In this document: piece after piece, positions 22,346-34,059 of the stretch
How the letters are laid out: each line of letters opens with the position of its first letter
Position numbering within the stretch: position 1 is the stretch's first letter
Source: Myoxocephalus aenaeus
Taxonomy: Eukaryota; Chordata; Actinopteri; Perciformes; Cottidae
Direction: 5' to 3'
DNA length: 64,000 bases
NCBI GenBank assembly: GCA_038501785.1
Contig: JBAMJR010000189.1
Location: 6,716,001-6,780,000, forward strand
The notes under the pieces: generated by a model
Databases searched by the model: none
Told to the model about the DNA's origin: nothing
Seen by the model: only the letters and a program-made list of their open reading frames with translations
Position numbers and translations under genes: made by a program

Positions 22346-23070
22346 CTCATGTCAGACGGTGAAACTCACACAGGCAGATCGAGGGAGCTCACTAAGAAAA
22401 TACACAACGTCGACAAGCATCTTCTCTGGTTTAACCTTGAAAATCTTAAAATCTTCAGAGAAAGATCTTTCCAGCTGGCTCCATAAATGACAGGAAACCA
22501 GTTTTATATAAAACTAACAGGTGACATGTCAGTAAGACTCCAGATGATGTTTATAACTTTAAAGTCAAGATGAAATAAAAATAAATGCATTTTCAACCCT
22601 GTGAGATCATCTCCTCAGTCAAATTGTGCAAAAACAATAACAGAAAAATACTATTTCTTTGTATGTTTTTATAAAAATATAAGTATATTTTACTCCTGTG
22701 AAACAAAATATTCTTATTTACGAAATATTCTAACCAACTAACGACATGATTTTGTCACCTTAAATACTGTTTACTACGTATATTTACGAAGGTATTGTGC
22801 TCAATTACAAATGCAAGGTACTTCTACTTCACTTGAGTATTGCATGTTCTGCTTTCCACTACATATTGGTCCTCAGGAGGTACATATTGTACTTTTTATA
22901 TTTCACTTTATATAGGAGATAAATATTGTACTTTTTTCTATACTACGCCTCAGAGGCATACTCTTTACTCCTCTACATCTCAGATGTATATATTGCACTT
23001 TTTACTACATTATTATTCATTTAATTAATTAATTATTATTTTTCGTCCAGGTGAAATCACATATCTCTAG
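22346..23070. other. Intergenic with repeat fragment
   Basis: AT-rich. 22790-23000 carries a fragment of the AGTACT-rich family ('cacttgagtattgcatgttc', 'tctacatctcagatg') with short internal duplications of 'tattgtactttt'. Otherwise nothing recognised. Confidence 0.45.
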
Positions 23071-23078
23071 ATTTGTGA

Positions 23079-23275
23079 ATGATGAATGTTTATGATAAAC
23101 TGAAGGATGAAGTGTTCCTTTATGTGTTGATGATGAATGGTTCTGATAAACTGAAAGATGAAGTGTTCCTTTATGTGTTGATGATGAATGTTTGTGATAA
23201 ACTGAAGGATGAAGTGTTCCTTTATGTGTTGATGATGAATGTTTGTGCTAAACTGAAAGATGAAGTGCTCCAGGA
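23079..23275. repeat. 51-bp tandem repeat, four copies
   Basis: A 51-bp unit repeats four times. Because 51 is a multiple of three, one frame stays open and reads MMNVYDKLKDEVFLYVL with small changes in each copy. No upstream gene or family similarity supports translation. I treat it as a minisatellite. Confidence 0.85.
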
Positions 23276-23575
23276 AAGTATATTTTACACACTTTTACTT
23301 CAGTAAGGTGCAGTACTTGTACTTGGATTATTTCTTTTTTACATTTGATAAATATATGATTATAGATTTAAAAATTATATATTTTATATTCTATTGAGAG
23401 TCAAACTTTTAAATATTGATTATTTTAATAAAACAGAAAAGTGATGATTGGGACTTAAAAGTTTATTGGTTGTATATTACTTGTGTTGTGGGGACATACA
23501 TGTGTTCACACAGTCACGTTGTGCGGACTCGTCTTCCTTCTGGGGACAACATGAAAGTCCCATAATGTAAATCAG

Positions 23576-23578
<3 letters not shown>

Positions 23579-23670
<92 letters not shown>
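23579..23670. repeat. (TG)n microsatellite
   Basis: Uninterrupted TG run of about 92 bp. Confidence 0.97.
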
Positions 23671-23671
<1 letters not shown>

Positions 23672-23794
23672 AGCAATAGATAAACAGACTGTTTGTTGTG
23701 GCTCAGTGAGCCGCCGCTCATCTGGAAATCCACATTTCTTCGTCTCTCACATTTTGTGTCTGCAGCAAACATCAGGACGGCTTCAGTGCACACA

Positions 23795-23940
23795 GCATGC
23801 TAACTGACGCAGCAGGCTCACTGACACAACATGCCAACTAACACAACATGCTAGCTGACACAGCATGTTACCTAATACAGCATGCTAACTTACACAACAA
23901 GCTAGCTGACACAGCATGTTAACTGACACAATATGTTATT
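23795..23940. repeat. About 22-bp minisatellite (acacagcatgctaactg)
   Basis: Seven or so degenerate copies of 'gacacaacatgctaact'. No coding signal. Confidence 0.85.
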
Positions 23941-24799
23941 GTTGGATCATTTATTCAATTTCACTAATGTGTTATTTTAGGTTTCATTTGCCTCGTTACC
24001 CACCTGTATCTTTTTAATCCTGGTGAACCATGTATAGCACTGTTTTTAGTAGTGCTGTATAAATAACGTTCCTATTAATATTGTGGTTGTTATTGTTTTA
24101 GACCTAATGTTCTATTCTTCTACTCACCTCCTTCACGCTGTAAATACTGTTCATATCCACGCACTTCATGAATATAATGCAATCTATTACATTAACCATT
24201 CAATATTTACTTTTTTGCACCATTTCTTTTTATTATATATTTTTTTCTTCTCTTTGCTTTCCCCCCCTTGTTTTTGTATATTTCCGTCTTTCTTAAATTG
24301 TTCAAAGTATCTTTTCTGAGAGAGTAAGGGGCTCAAATAATAATAATAACAATATATGTGTTCACATGAAATCAAACAGTATAGTTATATTAACATATTC
24401 AACAGTTATTGAAGAGCTTCATTCTTAAAGGAGCAACAGGCAGACGAGTGGCACCACCTACTGGCCGGGACACAATAACACAGTTTCACTAATTTCATGA
24501 AGAGTTTTTTTAACTTTATTTAAGTTGAGTCTCACAAATTCTCGTTTCATTGTATCTGTATATTTAGGGTCAGTAATTCAATGAAGAAAATATGTCTTCT
24601 ACAGGGTCCCTGTAAATCCCAGAATATTCAGGATTAGAATTTAATTAAAATTAAATTGTTTGCCTAAACAAGTAAATCTCTCATGTACATTTATTCTTGT
24701 TTTCCATCAAATTTAATCCACGATTAATATTAATCAAAGAATATAATAAGTAATAGCTTAACAGGGAACTTTTTCTAAACATTACATGTTACCTAAATA
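23941..24799. other. Intergenic, nothing recognised
   Basis: AT-rich with pyrimidine runs near 24230-24280. No supported gene or repeat family. Confidence 0.35.
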
Positions 24800-25060
24800 A
24801 AAGGGCCTGGAAACTCTGCAGGGTGCCGTTAACAGGTGATAGAATACCTGCAGGTTTCCTCCTCAAGGAGATCTTAAAGCTAATGACAATAGCCCCAAGG
24901 AAAGGAGATAAGGAATCATTTGAAGGGAAACAGATCACTCCCTCAGTCTCATTCTGCATTCAGCAGCACGTTGATGCTGTCTGCCTTCTTCCAAATGGAA
25001 ATCTGGGAGAGAAATCCCTTTAAGTCGGAAAACCCTGAGAAATGATCGCGGGGTGAGGAG
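24800..25060. promoter_or_regulatory. Candidate conserved non-coding element
   Basis: Well-defined repeat-free block with 'gagatcttaaagctaatgacaatag', 'ttccaaatggaaatc' and 'atccctttaagt'. Its even composition and dense AT-core motifs differ from the flanks. The 66-codon frame inside has no family signature. Enhancer role is inference. Confidence 0.4.
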
Positions 25061-26855
25061 GCTCGTTACGACGACCAGCTGCTGTGTCAGACTTCCAAAA
25101 TGGAGTCTTAATGTTGGAAAGCCTTCAAGTCATCTTAGAGAGTAAAGCTTCTGCAAAGCTCAGCTCGCCACGCTAAGCCGCCGTGACCATATGTGCAATA
25201 CCAGAAAAAAAAAAATATATATATATAATGCAGGTTGACATCAGTGGCACCTGAGCCACCGCGTCTCCTTCAAAACGACGTTCCCGCGCAACTAAACTGC
25301 GCTCACTTGAGTTTTGAGGGAAACGTGTTTTCTGTGCAGATTAAAACGGTTTTAAAACACGTGGTTGACAGCGTAAATCTAAAACGTTTTGTGCTATTGC
25401 TTGCACATTTGGTGGACATGTTTAGACATGATGTTTACATGACCGTGAGAAATACGGTGTCATTTGGCCAATAGATGGCGCTGTGATGCAGCATAATTTA
25501 ACTATAAAGCAGTGACTCTCTGTATGTGTGTGTCTGTGTGTTCTTTGCATATCTCGTGAACCTTTCATCCGATCCACTTCACACTTGGTGGGTGTTTTGC
25601 TGGAGATCCGATGGGGTGCAGCGACGAAGTCGGTGCAAATTGGACATGCCGCATGTTAAATATTAATAATCTTTAAATAAACAAGCACATGTTCTGTGCA
25701 GCCGTCTGCAAACCAATGTTTCTTTTAAAGAGCAGTTCATACTCTGACAGAGGAGGATTAGATACAAGTTGATGGTGCAACACTGATAGTTAACTCATAG
25801 CTTTCTCCATTTTGGACTCTCCAGATGGATATTTTCTTATTTTTTTTATATTCTAGTGTGAGCTGGCAGTCAAGAGATGAAGCCGTGTGGGAGCTGAATT
25901 CTAATATGAGGATATAAAAAATGTATGATGTTGAGAAAGTTTAAACTTGGACTCATCATCCCATCCTGAGTGTAAGCTTCGCTGAGTCTGAGATATCATG
26001 AAATTGCCACCTCCTGTGCCGACGACCGCTTGGAGCCGTCGGTAATTTGGGTCACAAATATTTTGAAATCGTGATTAAAAAAAAGAAATGACAAAGAAAA
26101 CACTAATAAGTTTTTTTCACTCAGAAATGCAAAAAAATTGCACCAAAAAATGACTACAAAAAACATGTAACAAGCCTTTAATGACACAATTGTCACATCC
26201 AAATCTCCTCTGGCTCGTTTTCCTTTTCGTCACTAACCGAGGGCCCAGTGTATCAGAACAGGCTGATATATGCTGGAATAATAATAATAATAATAAAACA
26301 TCCGCAGGTCCGTTGAGGTCAGTGTCTCCACCAAGAAGTTGAACGAGTCGGTTCGGTCGTCCAGTTTTGTGTTCGGATCATTTCACTAAGTTGCTGCATT
26401 TGCGGGCTTTTTGAGTCAACACATTAAATAGATCCAGAGGGACGTGATGTGGATCCCCCCCCAGCACGGTGCACTCTGCAGCCAATGAAAACATACGGTG
26501 GGAGGCGTCTCCATGTGGGTCTGAGGTGAAGATGTTTGTGTTGCTGACTGGACTGTGCGGTGGTCTGGTTCTGGTCGAGTATAAACCCATAATGTGTTCT
26601 CCTGCTGTTGTATTCATCACTGATTCTTCACCTTATTCATCCTCACTGAGGGTCTGCCATCAACTCCCATGGACCCATTGGACCTGTGTTTTTAAATTCC
26701 ACTCAGAACCCCACAGTTTCTATAAATATAGCAAATATATCAAGTAAAATGTTATAAAAACATATCATGTATGTAGGAGTTAAAGAGTTGTATTTAATGA
26801 CAGAAACACTTTTCCATTAAAGCCACTATTTATAAAAACGAATAAGTGAAAGACT
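25061..26855. other. Intergenic with a fish repeat fragment
   Basis: 25540-25665 ('catatctcgtgaacctttca', 'gatccgatggggtgcagcga') resembles a dispersed fish repeat that I have seen in many genomes. The rest shows no gene. A short (AAT)n run lies at 26278-26297. Confidence 0.4.
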
Positions 26856-26870
26856 GGCGCCCCCTAGTGG
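26856..26870 (-). promoter_or_regulatory. CTCF-like motif
   Basis: On the - strand this reads CCACTAGGGGGCGCC, which fits the vertebrate CTCF consensus CCASYAGRKGGCRS at every position. Binding is predicted from sequence only. Confidence 0.5.
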
Positions 26871-27389
26871 TGGTTTGAAAACCGACACCGACACAGAAAA
26901 TATTCTCTGAACTAAACGACAAATACATTATACTCATATGAGCATTTTCTGTTGAAGGTTTAGTTAAATATAGAAAAGGTTATGGAAAGATCACGGTCAT
27001 GGTTCAAGGTGACATATCCTCATAATGCTTTGTGTGATATCTTACTAAAAAGTTACTGCTCACTTATTCGTGTTTTCCTCCTAAAGTCCAGAACCACGTT
27101 TCAGTACCTGCTTGTTACATGAAGACAGTCTTTTCAAAATATACTTCCGTCTTGACAGCAAACAACTCCGTTAGATTCAGGAAAAGATTGTGAAATACTT
27201 GATTAGGATTATGCAACAAACCTACTTAGTTGGTTTGGGAAAAGATTGTGGTTTGAGTTGAAAAAACAAATACGGAATTGGCTTTAATTAAGTACAAAAA
27301 TTGCATTACAAATACATGTGACTTATATACAAATTGATTCCTTTGAAATCTACCAAAATATTATTTCACACAGGTATAGCTACAAAGCG
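26871..27389. other. Intergenic with a dispersed-repeat fragment
   Basis: About 27000-27235 ('tgtgatatcttactaaaaag', 'cagtcttttcaaaatatactt') has sister copies at about 30560-30690 and 55960-56060, so it is an interspersed repeat of unknown class. No gene seen. Confidence 0.45.
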
Positions 27390-27640
27390 TTGTTAAAGGA
27401 GCAGTGTTTAGGATTGAGTGCCATCTAATGGTGAGGTTGCAAATTGCAAACGAACTAAATCCTCCTGCGCTCAGCCCTCACTTTCACAAGCGCGTCGGAG
27501 CACTACGGTGGTGGCCTTTTATTTTAGGTTATTTTAGGTCAATCTCTAGGATTTTCTCTGTGAAGAAGACCAAAAACGCAACGATTCGTAGTTTCAGGTG
27601 GTTATACACTAATGAAAACAAAGTTATGAATATTGTATTC
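27390..27640 (+). mobile_element. Widespread teleost MITE-like repeat, 3'-truncated
   Basis: Begins 'ttaaaggagcagtgtttagg', continues 'gtgccatctaatggtgaggt' and later 'caggtggttatacactaatg'. I recognise this arrangement as an abundant percomorph repeat. The far terminus is not found, so class and boundaries are uncertain. The 132-codon frame starting inside it is incidental. Confidence 0.5.
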
Positions 27641-27948
27641 CAAGAAAAGGTTCTGACATCACACTGTAAAAAGCCCTGTATTAAATACGTAACTAAACAT
27701 TTCTCTTTCCCTAAGCTTTTATTTCATTTTATTTTTTTAACAAAGAGTCCCCACACACTTCTTTTAATTGACCTTTTATGCATTCCACACTTTTATGGCT
27801 AAACACTTTTTTATTTATTTTAAATGTAAAATGATTTCCAGTTCTTAGTCATCTGTTTAAATTACACTTAGAATGAACTACTTTTATTTTAATCTTTTTA
27901 AATTTACAGCACTTCAGATACAAAGTCTGTCTAAAATGTTCTGTATAA

Positions 27949-27949
<1 letters not shown>

Positions 27950-28017
<68 letters not shown>
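27950..28017. repeat. (TAA)n microsatellite
   Basis: Uninterrupted ATA trinucleotide run of about 68 bp. Confidence 0.97.
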
Positions 28018-28018
<1 letters not shown>

Positions 28019-28750
28019 GGATCTAAAATTATCTAGGACTGCTATAAAAATTGTCTCGAGATGATGCTGTATAATTACATTGAATTAAAATACTTCCCCA
28101 CCACTGCACAGAACTGGAGTAATGTGATGTTGTCTGTTAAAACCAGTAATACATAAGATGAGTTCATCACAGCTCCGTTGTAGAAATATAACTTTCCCGT
28201 GCAGAACATACATGACTTGTAAAAGCTTCCAAAGTGACCCTGGTCCATCAGCCCACTCAAAGCGTCTCAAACATGAGGCATGTGAAACCTCCCCAATGAA
28301 ACATAAACACAGTCGAGCTCAGACCGCTGAAGACAGAACTTTTCCTCTTTTCAAATATTTTTACTGTTGCCATTTAAATACCAGTCGGGTTTTATGGAGC
28401 TCAACCTTCACAAGATGTTTGCTATCTTCTCCTGCAGTTGCTTTTGCTAAATTAATTGAGGTCACGTGTCGCCCTATAGTGGAAAGAAAACATCCAAAAG
28501 GTGTTTCATTTACTACTTTGTCTGTTTGAGTCTGTAGATTTCTCCTAAAATCACAACAACAAAAAATCTTATTTGCTTATTTGCATTTGTGAATGCGACA
28601 TTTATATAACTTTACTCTTGCATTCCCATATATTCTGAGGGTTTATGCAGAGGGGGTTGTTCACACAGCATTTACAGCCTCATGTATACACATTTATTCA
28701 TAAAAACATTTTTTAAATGTCTGTGGACAGTATTTTCCGATTCATGGAGT
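28018..28750. other. Intergenic, nothing recognised
   Basis: Several overlapping short frames on both strands around 28075-28529, none with family similarity. No repeat identified. Confidence 0.35.
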
Positions 28751-28753
28751 GAT

Positions 28754-29120
28754 TTCAATTCAATTCAATTCAATTCAGTTTATTTTATACAGCCCAACAT
28801 CACAAATACAAGTTTGCCTCGGAGGGCTTTACAATCTGTACACATAACATCCCTGTCCCGGGACCTCACATCGGATCAGGAAAAACTCCCCAAATAAAGA
28901 TAGTAAAAACCCTTTCACAGGGAAAAAAAGGGGAAGAAACCTGAGGGAGAGCAACAGAGGAGGATCCCTCTGCCCGGATGGACAGAAGCAATAGATGTCA
29001 TGTGACCAGAATGAATAACGTAACAGAGTTACAGCACATTCAATGAATATGACAGAAATTATTCATATAATGAGTAGTAGGCATGGTCCATGATCCAGAT
29101 AACCACAATCCATGAAGCAG
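28754..29120 (-). mobile_element. LINE 3' tail (minus strand)
   Basis: The + strand begins with a (TTCAA)n tract, then 'gtttattttatacagcccaacatcacaaat' and 'ggagggctttacaatctgtaca', which is the reversed 3' end of a common fish non-LTR retrotransposon. It carries a single copy of 'caatagatgtcatgtgaccag' (about 28990-29010), which is the unit amplified in the related fragment at 50450-50840. No reverse transcriptase remains. Confidence 0.7.
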
Positions 29121-29229
29121 AAGGAGGTAGAGAGGAGGGGCACCAGCAGGGCCATGGCAGCAGGCAGGACCGGTTGATACAAATAGATAAACAAAACTCC
29201 CTCTGTAAAAACCTTTGACTCTAATATGT

Positions 29230-31330
29230 CAACAACATGAAACAATCATTTTTAATCCTCACATGTAGTGTCTCTCATTAATGTAAAAGCAGGATTTTAC
29301 TGTAGTTGTTGTCTAAACTGTAGCTCATTTTGAACTAATAATTGCATTATGAATTAATCTGACAATTGTTTTTTACATTCATCAATTTTTCTTTTTCCAT
29401 ATTCACCCAGAGCCCAGAGTGACACCTTCAATGTTTGTTTGGTCCAAACTTCAACATTATTACAAATACACTACAATTATTAACAATATCAAAAAGAGAA
29501 GTAACTTGTCCGTCTATTAAATGTAGTGAAGTATATACAATACTTGTCTCTGAGATGTAGTGGAGTAGAAGTATAAAGTACCTCAAGTCTTTGTTGCTCT
29601 TCAATAACAGATGTCTCATATTTACATGTAATTGCGTGTTCGGCCACTAGGAGGCAGCACTCTGCAGGTAATTATCTTCTGTGTGACTCTACAAAGAAGA
29701 AAACCAGAAATACCTCATGCTGTTTACAGCTTCACCCTTCTGTGTGTTTACACAGCCTTTAATATACATTTCACATCAGGTACTTTGAATACTGTGTGTG
29801 TAAATACTCTGTTTCCTCTCTTTTCCTCACTGTGCTTTGTGGAATGTGTCTAATTCAGGATGCGAATGTAGTCAATTAAGATCCATAAAAAAAAGGATCT
29901 TAATTGACTTTACATTGTCTCCGTGGTGTCGACACGTAATTTTAACACATTACAAAGCGTGAATTTTTGCCCATATTTCCGGAAGGACGGTCAAGATACA
30001 ACACATCATTGTATTCTTAATATGTTCATATACGTACAAAAATCTGACCTCTGAAATTTGACTGAATGTCTCTCACACGTTTTAAGAGTATTTCTGCCTC
30101 TGAGAAACTCAGACTTCACTCTTTCTAAGCCAAAACAGCAGAGAAGAAGAAAACCATGATGTCATGAAGTCAGCTCCACCCACATGTGTTATTATTATTT
30201 CTGCATGTTGCGTTTATGTGAAGCAGCTCAGCCAGCGATTGGTCGTCTTTGATCTTGAATCTGACGTCAAAGCACGACCGCCGTGACTGTATGCGAAGAC
30301 GACCGCAGACCAAACACGAGGCCCGACGAGTTCCAACCCTTCAGATATGTCACCGTCTGCCTCTGGTTCCCCCTGACCTCTGGACCTGGACCCAGCGCAC
30401 CCAGAGGACCACAACCACCGATGCAATGAGTTTGGCAGCCATCTTGTTTTAACAGTCTTCTCCATCTGGTCTAGGCTGCTGACACATGAGTATGGATGTT
30501 ACCCCCCCAAAAAAAAGACACAATAGTTGTAAATCAATCCAAGATGTAAACCAAGATACACACAACAGGTCGTATGATATCTTACTAAAAGTTCCTCGCA
30601 GTATTTGTGTGTTTTCCTGCAACACGTTCTTCTGCCCTGTGTAGGTTATTTTTGTGGTTTTTAAAACTCTTCTCTCATGATTGCGTGTATAACATACACA
30701 ATATTTTTTATGGGATATACGAACTATACGGAGCATTGTTTTTCCTACAATACATTTATAGGTACAGATGCTGGATGGGACCAGCCTGATAAAGTGAAGT
30801 GCTCTTTGTCGTGAAGATTTCCACGAAGGATTCGAAACAGTGATGTTGTTGTTGTTGACCGAACAATAACAATACACCAAGTGTTATCTGCACCATTGTA
30901 GAGAAATGCAGAACACAGCGTTGATATTTTAGTTGTTGCAGATGCAACAAATGCCCTTTTTTTTTTTTAAATTCAAGCCACGTTTAGTTTTTGACTCAAA
31001 TCCATGTTTGTTTCGATATCCACAGAAAACATCACATGTGAATTGCTCGGATGTCTTCAAATCTGAATTTGGGTGCAGCACAAACACTGTTTTCTTCTCT
31101 CGTGAAATCATCAGTCTTGTGTCACGTGGCGGGGAAATTCCAGAAAATCCTCTGTGGGATTATTTCTTTGCGCGGTTGGATATTTTCCACGAGCGATGTT
31201 GTGATTTTCTTGGCTGTTTTACAACATACCACCTTGACAAAAACACCCGGGCGTCCCCGAGCTGCAGTAACTCATCTCGGAGCAGATTTATGACCCTCAT
31301 GCTATCGGAGAGTCTGGCCAAACGGGCTGG
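29230..31330. other. Intergenic with minor repeat fragments
   Basis: Contains an AGTACT-family fragment (29515-29590), a CTCF-like site GGCCACTAGGAGGCAGCA (29641-29658; one mismatch in the core) and a copy of the dispersed repeat at about 30560-30690. The 224-codon frame starting at 30933 runs into the (GAA)n tract and has no family signature, so I do not call it. Confidence 0.45.
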
Positions 31331-31334
31331 AAGT

Positions 31335-31396
31335 GGAGGAAGAAGAAGAAGAAGAAGAAGAAGAAGAAGAAGAAGAAGAAGAAGAAGAAGAAGAAG
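31335..31396. repeat. (GAA)n repeat
   Basis: About 20 uninterrupted GAA triplets, a purine/pyrimidine mirror tract of the kind that can form triplex DNA. Frames across it code for poly-Glu, poly-Arg or poly-Leu and are artefacts. Confidence 0.95.
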
Positions 31397-32007
31397 CTTG
31401 TTTCCCTCTCCTGGACAGCATACGTCTTCATCAAGCTGCCACAGTTTCAACACACACACTGTCCTCCTCTTGCTTCAAAACTTTAACAAGTGGGTCACGA
31501 GTGACCTGTGGAAACAGTTTAACTACCCTCCGCGGATCCTGTTTCAGCGCCGGCAGGGTGGGTGGTCCGTCCCACATTTCTCCATTACACAACGACAATG
31601 TGTTTGACAAATGAAGAAACATATCTGTACACGGATCTATTTCGGGTAAAGTTTAATGTTGAAGGTACAGTGTAGTTTTGACTCGTTTGTCACATCGTAA
31701 ATTCACTCAAGAGCACAATGCGGTGTCGTCTGCTTATTATCAACTTTTACACGTTTAACATTCCCTGATGAATCTTGATGTTTTTACTGATAATCAAAGA
31801 TAATATCCATTTACTCTGTCTTCAGAGGCCAAACTTTTTTTAATGTGGCCCATGTACAACAATATCAGGAATCATGTGCAAAAACAAAACAAAAACACAA
31901 AAAAAGGTTTTCAAGCAGTTACACTGCAAGAAAATCTAAGTTTCTAGACCAGAAACCCCCATGTGCCTTTGAAAATGTATTTTCTATTCAAATAAAAACA
32001 ACACTAC
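31397..32007. other. Intergenic, nothing recognised
   Basis: The fragment 'agttacactgcaagaaaatctaag' near 31916 resembles the terminus of fish MITEs. No partner end was found. Otherwise no feature. Confidence 0.35.
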
Positions 32008-32009
32008 TA

Positions 32010-33583
32010 CACCGCGTTCCACATTATTATGCAAATTACACTTTGCTCAGATTTTCCTAAATAGTAATGCACAGTCAGTCAGTATCATTTTCAAGTCATC
32101 AACTGTTAGAGTATAAGTCAAATTCTATTGAACAAACCTCCTAATGATAACAGTATTTTTTTCAAAAATAAAAAACTCAAAATGCAGTGTTCCAAATTAT
32201 TATGCAGAATTTCAGAATTTCAGAGTTTCAAGATATTTTATAGGTTGTAAAGAACACAAAAAATGTCATTTGTTGAATTTGCAGCATTAGGAGGTCATAT
32301 TTACTGAAATCAAGAAAAGTTTGAATCAAAAACATCTTAACAGGTCAAGTTACATGTTAACATAGGACCCCTTCTTTGATATCAACTTCACAATTCTTGC
32401 ATCCATTGAACTTGTGAGTTCTTTGATAGTTTCTGCTTTAATGTCTTTGCAGGATGCCATAATAGCCTCCCAGAGCACCTGCTTGGATGTGAACTGCCTT
32501 CCACCCACATAGATCTTTTGCTTGATGATGCTCCAAAGGTTCTCAATAGGGTTAAGGTCAGGGGAAGATGGGGGCCACACCATGAGTTTCTCTCCTTTTA
32601 TGCCCATAGCAGCCAATGCCCCAGAGGTATTCTTTGCAGCATGACATGGTGCATTGTCACGCATGAATATGATTTTGCTACGGAAGGCACGGTTCTTCTT
32701 TTTGTACCACAGAAGAAAGTGGTCAGTCAGAAACTCTACATACTTTGCCGAGGTAATTTTCACACCGTCAGGGACCCTGAAGGGGCCTACCAGCTCTCTC
32801 CCCATGATTCCGGCCCAAAACATGACTCCGCCACCTCCTTGTTGACGTCTCAGCCTTGTTGGGACATGGTGGCCATTCACCAACCATCCACTACTCCATC
32901 CATCAGGACCATCAAGGGTTGCACGGCACTCATCCGTAAACAAAACAGTTTGAAAGTTAGTCTTCATGTAGTCCTGAGCCCACTGCAACCTTTTTTGCTC
33001 ATGAGCTTGGTTTAGGGGTGGCCGAATAACAGGTTTAAGGACACTTGCAAACCTCTTGAGCATCCTACATCTTGAAGTTCGCGAGACTCCAGAGGCACCA
33101 GCGGCTTCAAACACCTGTTTGCTGCTATTCAATGGCATTTTAGTGGCTGCTCTCTTAACCCTACGCATTTGTTTGGCAGAAATCTTCCTTATTTTGCCTT
33201 TGTCTGAACGAACCCGCTTGTGCTGTGAATCGGTGACAAATTTCTTCACCGTCCGATGATCACGCGCAATTCTTTTGGAAATATCCAATGTTGTGATACC
33301 TTGACCAAGGTATTGCACTATTTGCCGCTTTTCAGCAGCAGAGAGATCCTTTTTCTTCTCCATTTTGCCTGAAACATGTAGCTTGCTTAATAATGTGGAA
33401 CATCCGTAGTTTTCCTTTGATTGGGCTCACCTGGCAAATTAATTATTATTATTACTATTTGGATGATTGAAATCATCCAAATAGCCCTGAGACACAATAC
33501 CATCCATGAGTTTCATTGAAAAACCAAAAAATTAATGTTTATGACCCTTAAATACAATTTGCCTAATAATGTGGAACGCGGTG
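32010..33583 (-). mobile_element. Complete Tc1/mariner element, 1574 bp
   Basis: Flanked by TA (32008-32009 and 33584-33585). Both ends begin CACCGCGTTCCACATTATTA, and about 28 bp match with one difference. Degenerate inner copies of the end sequence lie at about 32182-32206 and 33387-33407, an IR/DR-like layout. It holds one uninterrupted transposase frame. Complete ends, intact frame and clear TA duplication indicate a young insertion. Confidence 0.95.
32350..33363 (-). CDS. Tc1/mariner-family transposase, intact
   Basis: 337 aa enzyme that binds the element's inverted repeats and catalyses cut-and-paste transposition in the nucleus. The N-terminus (LSAAEKRQIVQYLGQGITTLDISKRI, residues 7-32, in two overlapping helices) is the first helix-turn-helix. 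A second DNA-binding region with a basic stretch (about 55-110) follows. Catalytic residues are the Asp in FTDECRATLDG, the Asp in MRDNAPCHAAKN, and the Glu in SPDLNPIENLW. I count 37 residues between the last two, so the signature is DD37E, unlike the DD34E of classical fish Tc1. No stop or frameshift interrupts it, and length is normal for the family. The start Met is 220 bp inside the right end. Likely functional or recently so, but expression is unknown. Confidence 0.93.
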   Translation of the reverse strand: MEKKKDLSAAEKRQIVQYLGQGITTLDISKRIARDHRTVKKFVTDSQHKRVRSDKGKIRKISAKQMRRVKRAATKMPLNSSKQVFEAAGASGVSRTSRCRMLKRFASVLKPVIRPPLNQAHEQKRLQWAQDYMKTNFQTVLFTDECRATLDGPDGWSSGWLVNGHHVPTRLRRQQGGGGVMFWAGIMGRELVGPFRVPDGVKITSAKYVEFLTDHFLLWYKKKNRAFRSKIIFMRDNAPCHAAKNTSGALAAMGIKGEKLMVWPPSSPDLNPIENLWSIIKQKIYVGGRQFTSKQVLWEAIMASCKDIKAETIKELTSSMDARIVKLISKKGSYVNM

Positions 33584-33599
33584 TAAAGAGTTTAACATT

Positions 33600-34059
33600 T
33601 GACATTAGGGCGAGTCCTGTGGTTGTATAGAAGTCTATGCTTCATGTGTTAAAGCTGCATTCTCTCTCCTGACCACCAGGGGGCAACTCCTCTGGTTGTA
33701 AAGAAGTTTATGCATTCTCTCTACTGACCTAAAAATGTCTTATTCAGTGTTCAGTTGTATTTAGCTCCACCTTCTAATGTCTCTTAGGGTTGCAAAAAAA
33801 ACTAAATGGCGACTCAGAAGGCTTCAAAAAATTTAGTTCACAAACCAATGGGTGAATAAACACACAAATATATACTTTCTATTGAATAGTATTCACAGCC
33901 TATCATACAGTACTTGAGTAAATGTACTTAGTCACTTTCTGGCTACAACAGGAATTATATTTTTGTAACATTTTTCTTCCCAAGTTGTAGCTTCAAGTGT
34001 TTCCAACATCACCTGAACGCAACACAAGTTGGCATCTTCTTCTGTTGGGACAGCAGCAG
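33600..34059. repeat. CTCF-like repeat monomer and flanking fish repeat
   Basis: 33605-33720 holds 'ttgtatagaagtctatgctt' and 'ctgaccaccagggggcaact', a single copy of the unit found in arrays at 41.6 and 44.2 kb. 33780-33870 ('aaatggcgactcagaaggctt') is another part of the same composite repeat. 33890-33945 is an AGTACT-family fragment. Confidence 0.6.

Noticed and set aside
27404..27802. 132-codon frame
   Set aside because: It starts inside a recognised dispersed repeat and has no family similarity.
30933..31607. 224-codon frame
   Set aside because: Its length comes from an open (GAA)n run; there are no domains and no splice or promoter context.
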